NCBI GenBank assembly: GCA_021789755.1
Contig: JAJYJD010000005.1
Location: forward strand, 1 to 30,405
DNA: 30,405 nucleotides
Direction: 5' to 3'
Origin: Bacteroidota bacterium
Lineage (GTDB): Bacteria; Bacteroidota; Ignavibacteria; Kryptoniales; JAKASW01
Shown here in pieces: positions 23,798 to 30,405 of this stretch; position 1 is the stretch's first letter; each line of letters starts with the position of its first letter. Below the pieces are notes generated by a model. It did no database searches. It had not been told where the DNA came from and saw nothing but the letters and a program-made list of their open reading frames with translations. The position numbers were made by a program, and so were the translations under genes.

Positions 23798-24562
23798 TTA
23801 ATTCAACCTGTTTTCAGTCTTCAGCCGACGGTTCCTTGAATTTTTAACAGATAATAACGCTGAAACGTTTGAAAACGAATGAATAATATCACTCTTTAGA
23901 ATCTCAAACCTGTTCATGTCGAGCTTTCGCATAAGAGCCGCAGTTGAATCGATACTGTACACGGGTACCCTGGCAATGACACCCTCATGCGAAGCGGATC
24001 CCAGGCCGAACAACCTCCTGTACCCTGCAGCGAACGCCGCTTCGGCAGTGATCATGTTGTATCGTCCGAACGGGAAAGAAAATGCATCCACTTCGTTTCC
24101 GATCAGATCCTCTATGAATGTTTTTGAGTCCGCCAGTTCATTTTTCAACTCTTTTCGATCGAGTCTGGTCAGGTCTCTGTGCGTACAAGAATGGCTGCCG
24201 ACTTCGAAACCGAGACGCGCCACTTCCCTGATCTGTTCCGCGGCCATATGCATGAAAGGCTTATAAGACAGCCTGACATCCCAGCTATTGTTCCTGCCCA
24301 CGAAATCGCTTATCACAAACACCATCGCTTTCACCCCGAATGCGCTGAGTGTCGGGACAACGTTTCTGTAAAAGCATTCGTAACCGTCGTCGAAGGTAAG
24401 GCAGACACTCTTGCCGAAGCCGGGAGGTTCCAGGCCGACCGTAATTCTGTACCCTTGCGCAAGAATCGTCGAGACCTGCTTCTCGAACGACTTCGGCCTT
24501 ACGTTCGTGACACCCAGCTCGAACCTGTTATCAACTTTATGATAAGCGAGTACCGCAGTCAT
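23798..24562 (-). CDS. Polysaccharide deacetylase (NodB domain)
   Basis: The 254-aa protein has the NodB carbohydrate-esterase 4 motifs: TFDDGY (about residues 55-60, catalytic and metal-binding Asp), SHSCTH (about 122-127, the two metal His) and the motif-3 equivalent SFPFGRYN (about 161-168). Such enzymes remove acetyl groups from glycans, such as peptidoglycan or exopolysaccharide. It begins ATVLAYHKVD-like (MTAVLAYHKVD) without a signal peptide, so a cytoplasmic or membrane-associated role is likely. The ATG overlaps the dut stop (ATGA). The C-terminal tail, rich in Arg and Asn (KNSRNRRLKTENRLN), is encoded by AT-rich quasi-repetitive DNA and is probably not part of the fold. Confidence 0.88.
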   Translation of the reverse strand: MTAVLAYHKVDNRFELGVTNVRPKSFEKQVSTILAQGYRITVGLEPPGFGKSVCLTFDDGYECFYRNVVPTLSAFGVKAMVFVISDFVGRNNSWDVRLSYKPFMHMAAEQIREVARLGFEVGSHSCTHRDLTRLDRKELKNELADSKTFIEDLIGNEVDAFSFPFGRYNMITAEAAFAAGYRRLFGLGSASHEGVIARVPVYSIDSTAALMRKLDMNRFEILKSDIIHSFSNVSALLSVKNSRNRRLKTENRLN

Positions 24563-25011
24563 TTCCCGGTCGACCCGAACCCGCCTTCGCCGCGCGTTGT
24601 AGCGTCCAGCGAATCGGATTCTTCCCAGCCTACGCGTGCATATCTCGATATGACCATCTGCGCGATCCTGTCGCCACGATTGACGACGAAAGGTTCGCTC
24701 CCGAGATTGAGCATGATGACTCTAATCTCACCGCGGTAATCCGAGTCTATTGTCCCGGGCGAATTGGGCAGAGTCACCTTTTCCCTTAACGCGAGCCCGC
24801 TCCTCGGCCTGATCTGCGCTTCAAAGCCGGCGGGGAGTTCGATTTTAAGATTAGTGGGGACGAGACAGGTCGACATGGGATTTATCACGAGCGGCTCCTG
24901 CACAGCTGCGTACAAGTCCATACCTGCAGAGCCTTCGGTCATGTAGGAAGGGAGCGGAAGGTCGCTGAACTCATCGGAAATCCTGAAAATTCTCACCGAA
25001 ACTTTATCCAC
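24559..25011 (-). CDS. dut: Deoxyuridine triphosphatase (dUTPase)
   Basis: Dut hydrolyses dUTP to dUMP and pyrophosphate, keeping uracil out of DNA and feeding thymidylate synthesis. The 150-aa trimeric-type enzyme shows all five motifs in order: AGMDLYA (about 29-35), PRSGLAL (about 68-74), GTIDSDYRGE (about 85-94), GDRIAQMV (about 112-119) and the glycine-rich tail RGEGGFGSTG. The start is GTG at 25011 with GGGAG five nt upstream. It heads a compact set (dut, deacetylase, permease, rsmI, DUF4296) and lies 117 nt after nuoF, a gap with no clear terminator. The gap promoter was not identified. Confidence 0.96.
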   Translation of the reverse strand: MDKVSVRIFRISDEFSDLPLPSYMTEGSAGMDLYAAVQEPLVINPMSTCLVPTNLKIELPAGFEAQIRPRSGLALREKVTLPNSPGTIDSDYRGEIRVIMLNLGSEPFVVNRGDRIAQMVISRYARVGWEESDSLDATTRGEGGFGSTGK

Positions 25012-25128
25012 GCCAGCTCCCTGAGATTTAGAAGTTGTCGAACAAAAATCCCGGCCTCGATGTTAACCAATCCTGCACTCACAATCGTATCGACGGCGCA
25101 ACCTTGTCGTTGCTTCCAGGCGGAAGAT

Positions 25129-26433
25129 TCAGGCGGCGCTTTTTGCCTGCCTCATAATCTCCTCTTCAAGCTCCTTCCTGAAACGCTGGATAGTGAACTT
25201 GACCGGCCACGCAGCGGCGTCGCCGAGGGCGCAGATCGTATTCCCCTCTATGTTGTTCGCAACACGGACCAGGAGATCCAGGTCCTCAGGCTTTCCCTCG
25301 CCGTCGCTCATCCGCTGCAAAATCTTCTTCATCCACCCGGTGCCCTCACGGCAGGGTGTGCACTGGCCGCATGATTCATGCCAATAAAACCTGGCTATCC
25401 GGAGAAGGACGTTCGTCAATTCGGTATCCTCGTCCATGACGATCACACCGCCCGTCCCGATCGCGCTTCCGACTACCTTCAGCGACTCAGCGTCCATCCG
25501 CACCCCTTCCAGCTGGTCTCCTCTAAGCGGAGGCATCGAGCTGCCGCCCGGGATAACCATCTTAATCTTCTTGTTTCCGGGAACGCCGCCGGCATAGTTG
25601 TAGATAATATCTGTCAACAAAGTGCCGGAAGGCAGTTCGAAAACCCCTGGCTTGTTTACGTGTCCGCTGACTCCGAAGAGCAGGGTGCCCGGGTGCTTCT
25701 GGGCTCCGATCTTCGCGAACCACTCCGCGCCGTTCCAAATTATCGCCGGCACGTTCGCTATGGTCTCGACGTTGTTGATCGTCGTCGGATTTCCCCAGAG
25801 TCCGTTCTGTGCCGGGAAGGGCGGTTTAACTCTCGGGTACCCGCGCTTCCCTTCTATCGACTCCATCAGTCCGGATTCTTCGCCGCATATATAGGCTCCT
25901 GCGCCGCGGTGGACATAGACGTTCACCGAATAATTCGAGCCGAGTATGTTCTCGCCGACAAAGCCGTGCGCGTACGCTTCCGCGATGGCAGTCTCGAGAA
26001 TCCTGAACCATTTATAATATTCGCCGCGGATATAGATGTACGCGGTCTTGACTCCCATCGCGTATGAGGCGATCAGGATTCCTTCGATAAGCTGGTGCGG
26101 GTTGAATTCCAGGATTTGTCTGTCCTTGAACGATCCCGGTTCGCTCTCGTCGGCGTTCACCGCGAGATATTTCGGCTTCTCGTTTCCCTTCGGCATGAAC
26201 GTCCATTTCAGACCGGTCGGAAACGCAGCGCCGCCGCGGCCGCGGAGGCCCGACCTCTTCACTTCATCCGTTACGGCTTCTGGCTGCATGCCGACGGCTT
26301 TCTTCAACGCTCCATAGCCGCCGTTGCTTTCATAAACGTCTATTTGTGCGAGGTTGGGAATTCCTGGGAGGACGATCTTCGGGAAGGCGGGATCGCCGTT
26401 CTGCGCGTAAAGATGTGTGGTCGAGTCGGACAT
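25129..26433 (-). CDS. nuoF: NADH-quinone oxidoreductase subunit F
   Basis: NuoF oxidises NADH at FMN and carries the N3 4Fe-4S cluster of complex I. The 434-aa protein has the NADH/FMN motif RGRGGAAFPTG (about 64-74), the FMN region AYIYIRGEY, GAGAYICGEESGLMESIEG (about 175-195) and the cluster ligands SCGQCTPCREG plus a later Cys in NTICALGDAA. Length and motifs are complete. It overlaps the nuoE stop by one nt (TAATG). It is the last nuo gene here: dut follows, so nuoG and the membrane subunits are encoded elsewhere. Confidence 0.97.
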   Translation of the reverse strand: MSDSTTHLYAQNGDPAFPKIVLPGIPNLAQIDVYESNGGYGALKKAVGMQPEAVTDEVKRSGLRGRGGAAFPTGLKWTFMPKGNEKPKYLAVNADESEPGSFKDRQILEFNPHQLIEGILIASYAMGVKTAYIYIRGEYYKWFRILETAIAEAYAHGFVGENILGSNYSVNVYVHRGAGAYICGEESGLMESIEGKRGYPRVKPPFPAQNGLWGNPTTINNVETIANVPAIIWNGAEWFAKIGAQKHPGTLLFGVSGHVNKPGVFELPSGTLLTDIIYNYAGGVPGNKKIKMVIPGGSSMPPLRGDQLEGVRMDAESLKVVGSAIGTGGVIVMDEDTELTNVLLRIARFYWHESCGQCTPCREGTGWMKKILQRMSDGEGKPEDLDLLVRVANNIEGNTICALGDAAAWPVKFTIQRFRKELEEEIMRQAKSAA

Positions 26434-26912
26434 TATCGTTGAGCCTGTTTCCTGAATTCTTCTATTAAGTTATCGAGCTTCTCTCTCGAAAGATCCTCAT
26501 AGTAATCGTTGTTCACCTGCATCATCGGAGCCGTTCCGCATGACCCGAGGCATTCGACTTCGCTCAGCGTGAAGAGCCTGTCGGAAGTCGTCCCCCCGAC
26601 GTTGATACCCAGTCTATGCTCGAGATGTTCAATGAGGTTGTCCGAGCCGCGAAGCATGCAGGAGACGTTCGCGCAAACCTGGATGTGGTACTTGCCGACG
26701 GGCTGCCGGTTATACATTGTATAGAACGTCACGACACCGAGCACATGATTGTACGGCAGGTCCAGAAGCCCGGCGACGTAGTGCATCACCTCTTCGGAGA
26801 TCCATCCGAACTGCTCCTGCGCGATCCATAACACAGGAAGGAGAGCCGCCATCGGCTTCGGGTATCGTTTCTTGATTTCCTCAACTCTGCGAAGATTTTC
26901 TTCTGTAAACAC
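26433..26912 (-). CDS. nuoE: NADH-quinone oxidoreductase subunit E
   Basis: NuoE is a peripheral-arm subunit carrying the N1a 2Fe-2S cluster next to NuoF. The 159-aa product has an N-terminal helical part (LPVLWIAQEQFGWISEEVM, VVTFYTMY) and thioredoxin-like C-terminal part with the four ligands in VCANVSCML and VECLGSCGTAPMM. Length is typical. The start is GTG at 26912; upstream there is only a weak GAG eleven nt away, inside heptamer repeat copy B, so initiation may be modest or coupled. It overlaps nuoF by one nt. Confidence 0.96.
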   Translation of the reverse strand: MFTEENLRRVEEIKKRYPKPMAALLPVLWIAQEQFGWISEEVMHYVAGLLDLPYNHVLGVVTFYTMYNRQPVGKYHIQVCANVSCMLRGSDNLIEHLEHRLGINVGGTTSDRLFTLSEVECLGSCGTAPMMQVNNDYYEDLSREKLDNLIEEFRKQAQR

Positions 26913-26920
26913 TTTAGTTG

Positions 26921-26955
26921 ATTCTCAATTCTTAATTTTAAATTTTGAATTCTTA
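26921..26955. repeat. Degenerate AT-rich heptamer repeat, copy B
   Basis: Five 7-nt units, ATTCTCA, ATTCTTA, ATTTTAA, ATTTTGA and ATTCTTA (plus strand), run from the nuoE leader into the nuoD stop codon (26955-26953). The same first unit opens copies A and C. Confidence 0.6.
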
Positions 26956-28209
26956 TTTGTCCGCTTCGCCCATAATCGGGTCGATACTTCCGATGATGGC
27001 GACGACGTCCGAAATCATCTGGCCCTTGAGCAGAGTCGGCAGAGCCTGCAAATTGCAGAATGAGGGTGAACGGATCTTCATCCTCCACGGATGGCCGCTT
27101 CCGTCGCTTATTATATAGAACCCGAGCTCGCCCTTTGAACCTTCGGTTGCGACATAAGATTCTCCGACGTCGGGATGGACTCCGTCGTTTACAATCACGA
27201 AGTCGTGGATCAGCTCCTCCATTTTGCCGTAAACGCGCTCCTTCTTCGGCAGCACTTTCTTCGGCAAGTCGGACTTGATCGGGCCCTGCGGCATCTTTTC
27301 CAGGGTCTGCCGTACGATCTTGACGCTCTCGAGCATTTCCCGCATCCTGACCATATAGCGTGCGAAACAATCGCCGCCCTTTTCCGTGATCACGTCGAAA
27401 GATAGCTGGTCGTACACGAGATACGGCGAGAAAGTTCGGATATCGTGTTCGACGCCGGATGCGCGAAGGTTAGCGCCGCTGAAACTGAGGCGGACAGCCG
27501 TTTCGGCATCAATGGTTCCGACACCCACTACCCGGTCAAGAAAGATCCGGTTCTTATTGAGCATTCTGATGATTTCGCTGTAGTGTTTCGGGAAGTCATC
27601 GATAAATTTTGTAATTGCCCGCTTCGTCTCGTCGGTCATGTCCTGCGCGACGCCGCCGATCCTCGTGTAGCTGGTTGTGAAACGGACGCCCGTCAGCAGA
27701 TCGAATACGTCGTAGAGCTTTTCCCGTTCCCTGAAAGCCCAGAGAAACACGGTCATAGCTCCGACATCCATCGCCATGGCCCCTATGGCCATCAGATGGG
27801 ACGAAATTCTGGCAAGCTCGGCACCAACAACTCTTATGTACTGTGCACGCGGAGGAGCTTCTACGCCGGCGATCTTCTCGACGGCAAGCGCATAGGCCAC
27901 ATTATTGGCGATCGGCGAAATATAATCGAGTCTGTCGGTGTGCGGAATAAATTCCATGTACGTCGAAGCCTCCGCGATCTTCTCGTAACCCCTGTGGAGG
28001 TATCCAAGCTCCGGAATGCAATCGACGACGGTTTCTCCGTCCAGCTTGATGAGAAGCCTCAGCACTCCATGCGTCGCGGGGTGCTGCGGTCCCATATTGA
28101 GAACCATGTAGTTCTCGAGAGGATCTTCAAACGTCACGTTAGTGTCTTTATCTTCGAGTGCCTGTACGATCCCGGCAACACTTTCTTTGTTCTGAGTGGA
28201 ATTAGCCAT
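26953..28209 (-). CDS. nuoD: NADH-quinone oxidoreductase subunit D
   Basis: NuoD forms the quinone-binding pocket with NuoB in the connecting module; it is related to the large subunit of NiFe hydrogenases. The 418-aa protein has NMGPQHPATHGVLR (about 38-51, with the quinone-site His), ELGYLHRGYEK (about 67-77) and SYTRIGGVA. The C-terminus IGSIDPIMGEADK matches the family end. It is separate from NuoC, unlike the fused NuoCD of E. coli. The ATG at 28209 has only a weak GAG nine nt upstream, supplied by repeat copy C. Its stop lies inside copy B. Confidence 0.97.
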   Translation of the reverse strand: MANSTQNKESVAGIVQALEDKDTNVTFEDPLENYMVLNMGPQHPATHGVLRLLIKLDGETVVDCIPELGYLHRGYEKIAEASTYMEFIPHTDRLDYISPIANNVAYALAVEKIAGVEAPPRAQYIRVVGAELARISSHLMAIGAMAMDVGAMTVFLWAFREREKLYDVFDLLTGVRFTTSYTRIGGVAQDMTDETKRAITKFIDDFPKHYSEIIRMLNKNRIFLDRVVGVGTIDAETAVRLSFSGANLRASGVEHDIRTFSPYLVYDQLSFDVITEKGGDCFARYMVRMREMLESVKIVRQTLEKMPQGPIKSDLPKKVLPKKERVYGKMEELIHDFVIVNDGVHPDVGESYVATEGSKGELGFYIISDGSGHPWRMKIRSPSFCNLQALPTLLKGQMISDVVAIIGSIDPIMGEADK

Positions 28210-28215
28210 TAAAGA

Positions 28216-28243
28216 ATTCTCAATCCTAAATACTCAATTCTGA
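28216..28243. repeat. Degenerate AT-rich heptamer repeat, copy C
   Basis: Four 7-nt units, ATTCTCA, ATCCTAA, ATACTCA and ATTCTGA (plus strand), lie in the 49-nt gap between nuoC and nuoD. On the minus strand the last unit supplies the TTGAGAAT that precedes the nuoD start. Confidence 0.55.
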
Positions 28244-28258
28244 AATCAGTGCGGACAC

Positions 28259-28810
28259 TCATTTCCCGGGGAGAGGAATGGAACCCGGAATGCCCATCAG
28301 GGGAAAATCTTTTCTAAGCGGATGATATTCGTACTCCTCCGGCATATACATCCTCCGCAAATCGGGATGTCCTTCGAAGGTAATGCCGAACATATCGAAA
28401 GTCTCTCTCTCGAACCAGTTCGCCGCCGGGTAGACCGCGGTTACGCTCGGACAAACGGGATTATCCCCGTCGACCTTGACCTTCAGCCGCAGGCGTGCCT
28501 TGTTCTTCAACGAGATCATGTTATAAATAACGAGGAATCTCTCTTCGACCGGTACCGTCGCCGGACGCGAATCGTGCTCGATCGCGAGGTAAGCTTTCCT
28601 GGACGATGCGTCTTCAAAGTTCAACATGTCCGCGCCGCAGACGTCCGAAAGGAAATCAAACCGGAGTTCCGAATCTTCCTTCAGAAGTCTGCAGACCTCG
28701 ACAATGCTTTCCCTCTTGACTTCAACAGTCAGTTGATCTTTGAATTCAGATACAGCGATCACGCTCTCTCCGAAGGCGTCCCGGAGTTTTACTTCGATTT
28801 TTTCTCTCAT
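28259..28810 (-). CDS. nuoC: NADH-quinone oxidoreductase subunit C
   Basis: NuoC is the 30-kDa-type subunit of the connecting arm; it carries no cofactor and packs against NuoD. The 183-aa product has the conserved WFERETFDMFGITFEGHPDL (about 131-150), RRMYMPEEYEYHPLRKDFPL and ends PGSIPLPGK. Length is normal for an unfused NuoC. It lies 6 nt after nuoB, and repeat copy C occupies the gap to nuoD. The start at 28810 has little SD, consistent with coupling to nuoB. Confidence 0.95.
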   Translation of the reverse strand: MREKIEVKLRDAFGESVIAVSEFKDQLTVEVKRESIVEVCRLLKEDSELRFDFLSDVCGADMLNFEDASSRKAYLAIEHDSRPATVPVEERFLVIYNMISLKNKARLRLKVKVDGDNPVCPSVTAVYPAANWFERETFDMFGITFEGHPDLRRMYMPEEYEYHPLRKDFPLMGIPGSIPLPGK

Positions 28811-28816
28811 CTGGTT

Positions 28817-29320
28817 TTATTCCACTACTACTTTTTCGGGCTGGCGCTGCTGAGTTCTCGTTTCGCCCGCCTGGATCTTCTTCTGAATTTCCATCAGCGC
28901 TTTCAGAAGCGAATCGGGCCGCGGGGGACATCCCCCGACATAGACATCGACGGGCACAAACTGGTCGATACCCTGGACAACGGAGTACGAACGGTACATT
29001 CCCCCGCTCGACGCGCAGACGCCCATGGAGATCACCCATTTGGGATCGGGCATCTGATCGTAAATCTTCCGTACGACTTTGGCCATTTTGTATGTAGTCG
29101 TTCCTGCGACGATCAACAGGTCGCTCTGACGCGGCGAAAACCTGAACACTTCCGCGCCAAACCGGCTCACGTCGAAGCGCGGGCCGGCAAAAGCCATCAT
29201 TTCTATTGCACAGCAGGAAATGCCGAGCGGCATCGGCCAAAGGGAATTCTTCAAAGACCAGTTGAAAAGAGCATCCACCTTGCTCGTCAGGAAGCCTTCA
29301 TCCTCATTAGATCTGTTCAT
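28817..29320 (-). CDS. nuoB: NADH-quinone oxidoreductase subunit B
   Basis: NuoB carries the terminal N2 4Fe-4S cluster that passes electrons to quinone. The roughly 167-aa protein has the adjacent cysteines GISCCAIEMM, MGVCASSGGMYRSY and VGGCPPRPDSLL, the four N2 ligands. I chose the ATG at 29320 (MNRSNEDEG), whose ATGA overlaps the nuoA stop. A GTG two codons upstream is possible but has no better SD. The C-terminal tail after residue 150 is basic and variable (QAGETRTQQRQPEKVVVE). Confidence 0.96.
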   Translation of the reverse strand: MNRSNEDEGFLTSKVDALFNWSLKNSLWPMPLGISCCAIEMMAFAGPRFDVSRFGAEVFRFSPRQSDLLIVAGTTTYKMAKVVRKIYDQMPDPKWVISMGVCASSGGMYRSYSVVQGIDQFVPVDVYVGGCPPRPDSLLKALMEIQKKIQAGETRTQQRQPEKVVVE

Positions 29321-29673
29321 TGCCACTGCAGGGCTCCTTTCTTGATCACGTAATAATATCCAATCAGTAGTATGACAACGAATACGGCCATCTCAATGAA
29401 TCCAAACCATCCCAACGACAAAAAGTTCACTGCCCACGGATACATAAAAACCACTTCAACGTCGAAGAGTATAAAAAGGATCGCAACGAGGTAGAACCGG
29501 ACCGAGAACCTTTCGCGCGCAGTCCTGATCGGCTCCATCCCGCTTTCGTAAGTCGAGAGTTTTTCGGAAGTCGGGCGTCTCGGCCCGAGAAATCGGTTTA
29601 TGTTGCCCATAACGATGCCCAGTGCGGCACCAACCGCAAGCATCAGAAAAATCGGGATATAATCGGTCAACAT
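29317..29673 (-). CDS. nuoA: NADH-quinone oxidoreductase subunit A
   Basis: NuoA is a small membrane subunit at the junction of the two arms of complex I. The 118-aa protein has three membrane segments (about 7-29, 60-80 and 88-110). The conserved loop TYESGMEPI is followed by RFSVRFYLVAILFILFDVE, with the acidic FDVE at the end of helix 2. Length is typical. It is the first gene of the operon, only about 12 nt from the predicted transcription start, and overlaps nuoB by 4 nt. Confidence 0.96.
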   Translation of the reverse strand: MLTDYIPIFLMLAVGAALGIVMGNINRFLGPRRPTSEKLSTYESGMEPIRTARERFSVRFYLVAILFILFDVEVVFMYPWAVNFLSLGWFGFIEMAVFVVILLIGYYYVIKKGALQWQ

Positions 29674-29691
29674 TTCATTCTCGTTTTGAAA

Positions 29692-29720
29692 AATCTACTC
29701 AACGGGGGCTTAAAAATCAA
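29692..29720 (-). promoter_or_regulatory. Promoter of nuoABCDEF
   Basis: On the minus strand -35 TTGATT (29720-29715) and -10 TAGATT (29697-29692) are exactly 17 nt apart. The predicted start near 29685 leaves a very short leader, with GAGA just before the nuoA ATG as a weak SD. Confidence 0.62.
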
Positions 29721-29733
29721 AGGATTGAGAGAG

Positions 29734-29748
29734 CCACCTCAGAGGTGG
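29734..29748. promoter_or_regulatory. 15-bp palindrome upstream of nuo promoter
   Basis: CCACCTC and GAGGTGG flank a single A. The site lies 13 nt upstream of the nuo -35 box, a position suited to an activator. It is also about 125 nt upstream of the divergent EthD promoter. The symmetry is perfect. The binding protein is unknown. Confidence 0.45.
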
Positions 29749-29871
29749 GGAAGATTATGATGTTGGAATCATGGAATATTGAGGTAACTCATTGGTATAT
29801 CCACGAATCGTCGGATTGCCGAATTAATTGAGTAAGGTGACAGGATCGACCCTGCAGATGAGTCTCAGCTT

Positions 29872-29900
29872 TTGAGTTTTGATATCAAGGGAACTATATT
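29872..29900 (+). promoter_or_regulatory. Promoter of the EthD-crotonase operon
   Basis: TTGAGT (29872-29877) and TATATT (29895-29900) are 17 nt apart on the plus strand, the same architecture as the nuo and rpsL promoters. The predicted start near 29908 lies shortly before the SD GAGGAGGG (29915-29922). Confidence 0.6.
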
Positions 29901-29926
29901 CTCAAAACCAAATCGAGGAGGGACCC

Positions 29927-30229
29927 ATGGTGAAGTTGGTTGCGATGTTCAAGAAACCCACCGATACCGCGTCGTTCGACGAGCACTACGAATCCATTCA
30001 CATTCCACTCGTGCGGAAAATGCCGGGGACGAAGAGGATCGAGATATCGAGGGTCACTGGCGCGCCGATGTCCACGCCCCAATTCTACAGAATGGCTGAG
30101 ATGTATTTCGACAGCCAGGAGACACTTAACAAAGCCATCATGTCTCCGGAAGGCATGGCGGCGGCGAAAGACCTGATGGGATTCGCCGGAGAAGTCGTCC
30201 ATATGTTCTTTGCACAAGTCAGTGAGTGA
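29927..30229 (+). CDS. EthD family small protein
   Basis: The 100-aa protein has the dimeric alpha-beta barrel pattern of EthD. A first strand (MVKLVAMFKKP) is followed by FDEHYESIHIPLVRKMPGTKR, with the family's HY..H.PL..K.PG spacing, and later GEVVHMFFAQVSE. EthD proteins are small, often ligand-binding or auxiliary to oxidative pathways, and no precise reaction can be given. I chose the ATG at 29927, which has GGAGG five nt upstream. An in-frame ATG at 29879 lies within the predicted promoter. A crotonase gene follows after 5 nt, so the two are probably co-transcribed and used in the same acyl-CoA or aromatic degradation step. Confidence 0.85.
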   Translation: MVKLVAMFKKPTDTASFDEHYESIHIPLVRKMPGTKRIEISRVTGAPMSTPQFYRMAEMYFDSQETLNKAIMSPEGMAAAKDLMGFAGEVVHMFFAQVSE

Positions 30230-30234
30230 CTCTC

Positions 30235-30405
30235 ATGAATGAACTTAAAGGAAAGCCTGCGGGTAGTTTCGGGTTCAAAGACATCCTGTATGATAAAAAG
30301 GATTATCGCGCGACCGTTACCATAAACCGGCCGAAGGTTCACAACGCATTGAATTTTAACGTGCTTCGGGAATTGAGCGAAGCTTTCGAAGACGCGGCGT
30401 TCGAC
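30235..30405 (+). CDS. Enoyl-CoA hydratase/isomerase family protein, 3' end cut by window
   Basis: The first 57 codons are present, starting with ATG at 30235 five nt after the EthD stop. The translation MNELKGKPAGSFGFKDILYD leads into the crotonase N-terminal strand and signature VTINRPKVHNALNFNVLREL. Crotonase-fold enzymes act on acyl-CoA thioesters (hydration, isomerisation, ring opening). The oxyanion-hole and catalytic residues lie beyond the window edge, so the reaction is unknown. The N-terminal extension before GFKDILYD is somewhat longer than in plain enoyl-CoA hydratases. Confidence 0.85.
   Translation, partial: MNELKGKPAGSFGFKDILYDKKDYRATVTINRPKVHNALNFNVLRELSEAFEDAAFD

Noticed and set aside
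26786..27370. 194-codon minus-strand frame spanning nuoD and nuoE
   Set aside because: Out-of-frame overlap of two certain genes, including translation of the heptamer repeat.

Overview
This window is a housekeeping stretch of a bacterial chromosome at moderate G+C. It most likely comes from the Bacteroidota/Chlorobiota/Ignavibacteriota (FCB) group. The hints are a DUF4296-type lipoprotein, a RecQ with the extra helical block seen in Bacteroidota RecQs, an RsmI of only 227 residues, unfused NuoC and NuoD, and promoters with a TAnATT -10 box close to the Bacteroidota TAnnTTTG. The placement is inference from gene content; no rRNA is present to settle it.

Region 1 (1-18594, all minus strand) is one long information-processing block. 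In transcription order it runs tRNA-Thr(TGT), tRNA-Tyr(GTA), tRNA-Gly(TCC), tRNA-Thr(GGT), rpmG, tRNA-Trp(CCA), secE, nusG, rplK, rplA, rplJ, rplL, rpoB, rpoC, rpsL, rpsG, fusA, tuf, rpsJ, rplC and rplD (cut by the window edge). The beta, str and S10 operons therefore sit head to tail. Internal control points are visible: an L10-leader-like RNA before rplJ, a 12-bp hairpin between rplL and rpoB, a terminator-like hairpin after rpoC followed by a good promoter for rpsL, and a tiny reading frame coupled to rplC. The tRNA spacers hold at least one decayed tRNA, and the tRNA-Tyr has several departures from the canonical fold.

Region 2 (18595-21563): a 374-bp intergenic stretch carries the tRNA promoter leftward and probably the recQ promoter rightward, then a long, multi-domain RecQ helicase (864 aa) on the plus strand.

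Region 3 (21544-25011, minus strand): a tightly packed set, dut, a polysaccharide deacetylase, an AI-2E/PerM family permease, rsmI and a DUF4296 lipoprotein. Most junctions overlap, so it is probably one transcript. The last gene overlaps the end of recQ convergently.

Region 4 (25129-29673, minus strand): nuoABCDEF, encoding the NADH-oxidising arm and part of the connecting module of respiratory complex I, behind a clear promoter with a 15-bp palindrome just upstream. nuoG-N are absent from the window.

Region 5 (29872-30405, plus strand): a divergent promoter, a small EthD-family protein and the start of a crotonase-family (enoyl-CoA hydratase/isomerase) gene cut by the window end.

Three short intergenic gaps carry degenerate AT-rich repeats with a 7-nt period. 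I see no CRISPR array, insertion sequence, prophage or defence locus, and no clearly new multi-gene system. The most interesting signals are the tRNA relics, the odd tRNA-Tyr, the heptamer repeats and the small regulatory structures.
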